Assembly (NCBI GenBank): GCA_016874835.1
Contig: VGTB01000007.1
Span: 1-40,246, forward strand
Length of the DNA: 40,246 nt
Direction: 5' to 3'
Source of the DNA: Deltaproteobacteria bacterium
GTDB taxonomy: Bacteria > Desulfobacterota > Syntrophia > Syntrophales > UBA2185
This document shows, piece after piece, positions 39,260 to 40,246 of this stretch (position 1 is the first letter of the stretch; each line of letters starts with the position of its first letter). The position numbers and the translations under genes were made by a program. The notes under the pieces are model-generated. The model searched no databases, was not told the DNA's origin, and saw only the letters and a program-made list of their open reading frames with translations.

Positions 39260-40246
39260 ATGGCGCTCAACATGAACGCAATAGGAAAGAAACTGGGCCC
39301 GCTGACCAGAGATTACGACTGGAAGGATGTTGTTCTTTACGCTCTTGGCGTGGGAGCCGGATTCGACGAACTTGATTATACGTATGAAAAGAGGCTTAAG
39401 GTCATTCCCACCTTTTCGATCGCCATGATCTTCGATTTCTTCTGGCAGGTGGCGGCTGCCTCCAACATTAATGTCGCCGGAATCCTCCATGGAGAACAGG
39501 ACATCATATTCCACAGGCCCATCCCGTCGTCAGGTACTCTGATCACGGAGGGTACCATTAAAGATTATTTTGATAAAGGGCCGAAAGGTGCGCTGGTCAT
39601 TGCGGAGAGCGATACATTTCATACAAACGGGCAGAAATTGTTCACCAGTACGATAACCCTCTTCGGCCGTCTGGACGGCGGTTTCGGGGGCAAGGACGCC
39701 CCTCAGCAGATCGTTCAATTTCCGGACAGGGAACCGGATTTCTTGGTGGAGGCGTATCCATCCCCGGATCAGCCTCTCATCTACAGGCTTTCCGGCGATA
39801 TCTTTCAACTTCATGTTGATCCGGAATTTGCGAAGATGGTGGGCTTCGAAAAACCGATCATGCACGGATTGTGTACGTACGGCTTCGCATGCCGCGCCCT
39901 GATGGCCTCTTTGGTACCGGGAGCGCCGGAGAAGGCGCGGCATCTTTCCTGCCGTTTCTCCCAGACCCTCTATCCGGGTGAGCCGATAAAGACGTTGATC
40001 TGGAAGACGGAAGAAGGGAAAGCCCTCTGGCGTACGGTTAATGCCGGTACGGGAGACATCGTTATCGACAGGGGTGTTTTTGAATACGGCGAAATTCCGA
40101 AGGACGAGGTCCGTTTTGACGGTCGGGTTGCGGTGGTGACGGGAGCGGGAGGCGGATTGGGTCGGGCATATGCGTTGGAGCTGGCGAGGCGTGGTGCGAA
40201 GGTATTGGTGAACGATTTTGGTGGTGCCCGTGACGGGACGGGAGAA
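39260..40246 (+). CDS. MaoC-like hydratase fused to SDR dehydrogenase (5' part)
   Basis: The gene starts at the ATG 39260 after GGAGG and stays open to the window end (329 codons). Residues 1 to about 280 form a double-hotdog enoyl-CoA hydratase 2 like that of peroxisomal multifunctional enzyme 2. The active-site region is S-G-D-I-F-Q-L-H-V-D-P, keeping the catalytic Asp and His but with F-Q instead of N-P, and is followed by P-I-M-H-G-L-C-T. From about 290 an SDR domain begins (V-A-V-V-T-G-A-G-G-G-L-G-R, then V-N-D-F-G-G). The order hydratase-dehydrogenase is reversed relative to MFE-2. It probably performs two steps of (R)-3-hydroxyacyl-CoA beta-oxidation. Confidence 0.88.
   Translation, partial: MALNMNAIGKKLGPLTRDYDWKDVVLYALGVGAGFDELDYTYEKRLKVIPTFSIAMIFDFFWQVAAASNINVAGILHGEQDIIFHRPIPSSGTLITEGTIKDYFDKGPKGALVIAESDTFHTNGQKLFTSTITLFGRLDGGFGGKDAPQQIVQFPDREPDFLVEAYPSPDQPLIYRLSGDIFQLHVDPEFAKMVGFEKPIMHGLCTYGFACRALMASLVPGAPEKARHLSCRFSQTLYPGEPIKTLIWKTEEGKALWRTVNAGTGDIVIDRGVFEYGEIPKDEVRFDGRVAVVTGAGGGLGRAYALELARRGAKVLVNDFGGARDGTGE

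Noticed and set aside
1-40246. CRISPR arrays, tRNA/rRNA genes, transposases, riboswitches
   Set aside because: No regularly spaced repeats, no recognisable cloverleaf or rRNA segments and no transposase motifs were found. The biotin locus is explained by a BirA operator and needs no riboswitch.

Overview
The window reads as a chromosomal segment of a strictly anaerobic, probably syntrophic or sulfate-reducing member of the former Deltaproteobacteria (Desulfobacterota, perhaps Syntrophia-like). This is inferred from gene content: a tungsten-type aldehyde:ferredoxin oxidoreductase with a polyferredoxin partner, a 2-hydroxyacyl-CoA dehydratase activator, an acetyl-CoA synthetase start, LL-diaminopimelate aminotransferase, a DUF362-ferredoxin protein and a MaoC-SDR fusion. 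There are no rRNA or tRNA genes, no CRISPR array and no recognisable transposase.

Layout. 1-2.8 kb: 5' end of acs, then AOR plus a four-cluster ferredoxin. 3.0-9.9 kb: a TetR / adaptor / RND pump / outer-membrane factor efflux operon, bracketed by two direct copies (85 of 86 bases identical) of the 3' end of bioD. 10.0-19.2 kb: the biotin locus. birA, bioA, a FabZ-like protein, an SDR, an acyl carrier protein, a nitroreductase-family flavoprotein, a FabF-like synthase, a second FabZ-like protein, bioF and bioD form one tightly packed operon. bioB is divergent, and both sides share a perfect 11-bp inverted-repeat BirA operator. No bioC, bioH, bioW or bioI is visible, so the fatty-acid-synthase-like genes are the likely source of the pimeloyl chain. 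The two FabZ-like proteins look complementary: one keeps the catalytic His and lacks the Glu, the other keeps the Glu and lacks the His. That is what a heterodimer with one split active site would show.

19.2-26.5 kb: an accessory region with a less phosphate-regulated look and poorer gene packing. One operon carries a small ORF, a double-AAA+ ATPase, a 192-residue helical protein and a fusion of a divergent FtsZ/tubulin-like domain to a GNAT-like domain. Divergent from it is a WYL-domain regulator. Beyond lie a JAMM/MPN metalloprotease-like protein, a degraded second WYL gene and a PD-(D/E)xK nuclease-like protein. A near-identical 24-bp operator lies upstream of both the intact WYL gene and the WYL remnant/JAMM gene, with a half-site in the AAA+ leader. 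I do not recognise this set as a named system; a regulated conflict or remodelling module is the best inference. A DUF4143-type ATPase with its own palindromic upstream site follows.

28.3-40.2 kb: an MtnA-like isomerase, a class II aldolase, dapF and dapL in one operon; a convergent DUF362-ferredoxin protein; an overlapping pair resembling the Csd6 (YkuD) and Csd4 (M14/M99) peptidoglycan tailoring enzymes of helical Epsilonproteobacteria; an HgdC-like activator; a PAS-PAS-GGDEF protein overlapping a GNAT acetyltransferase; a membrane-anchored SagB-like nitroreductase; and the 5' part of a MaoC-SDR bifunctional enzyme running off the end.
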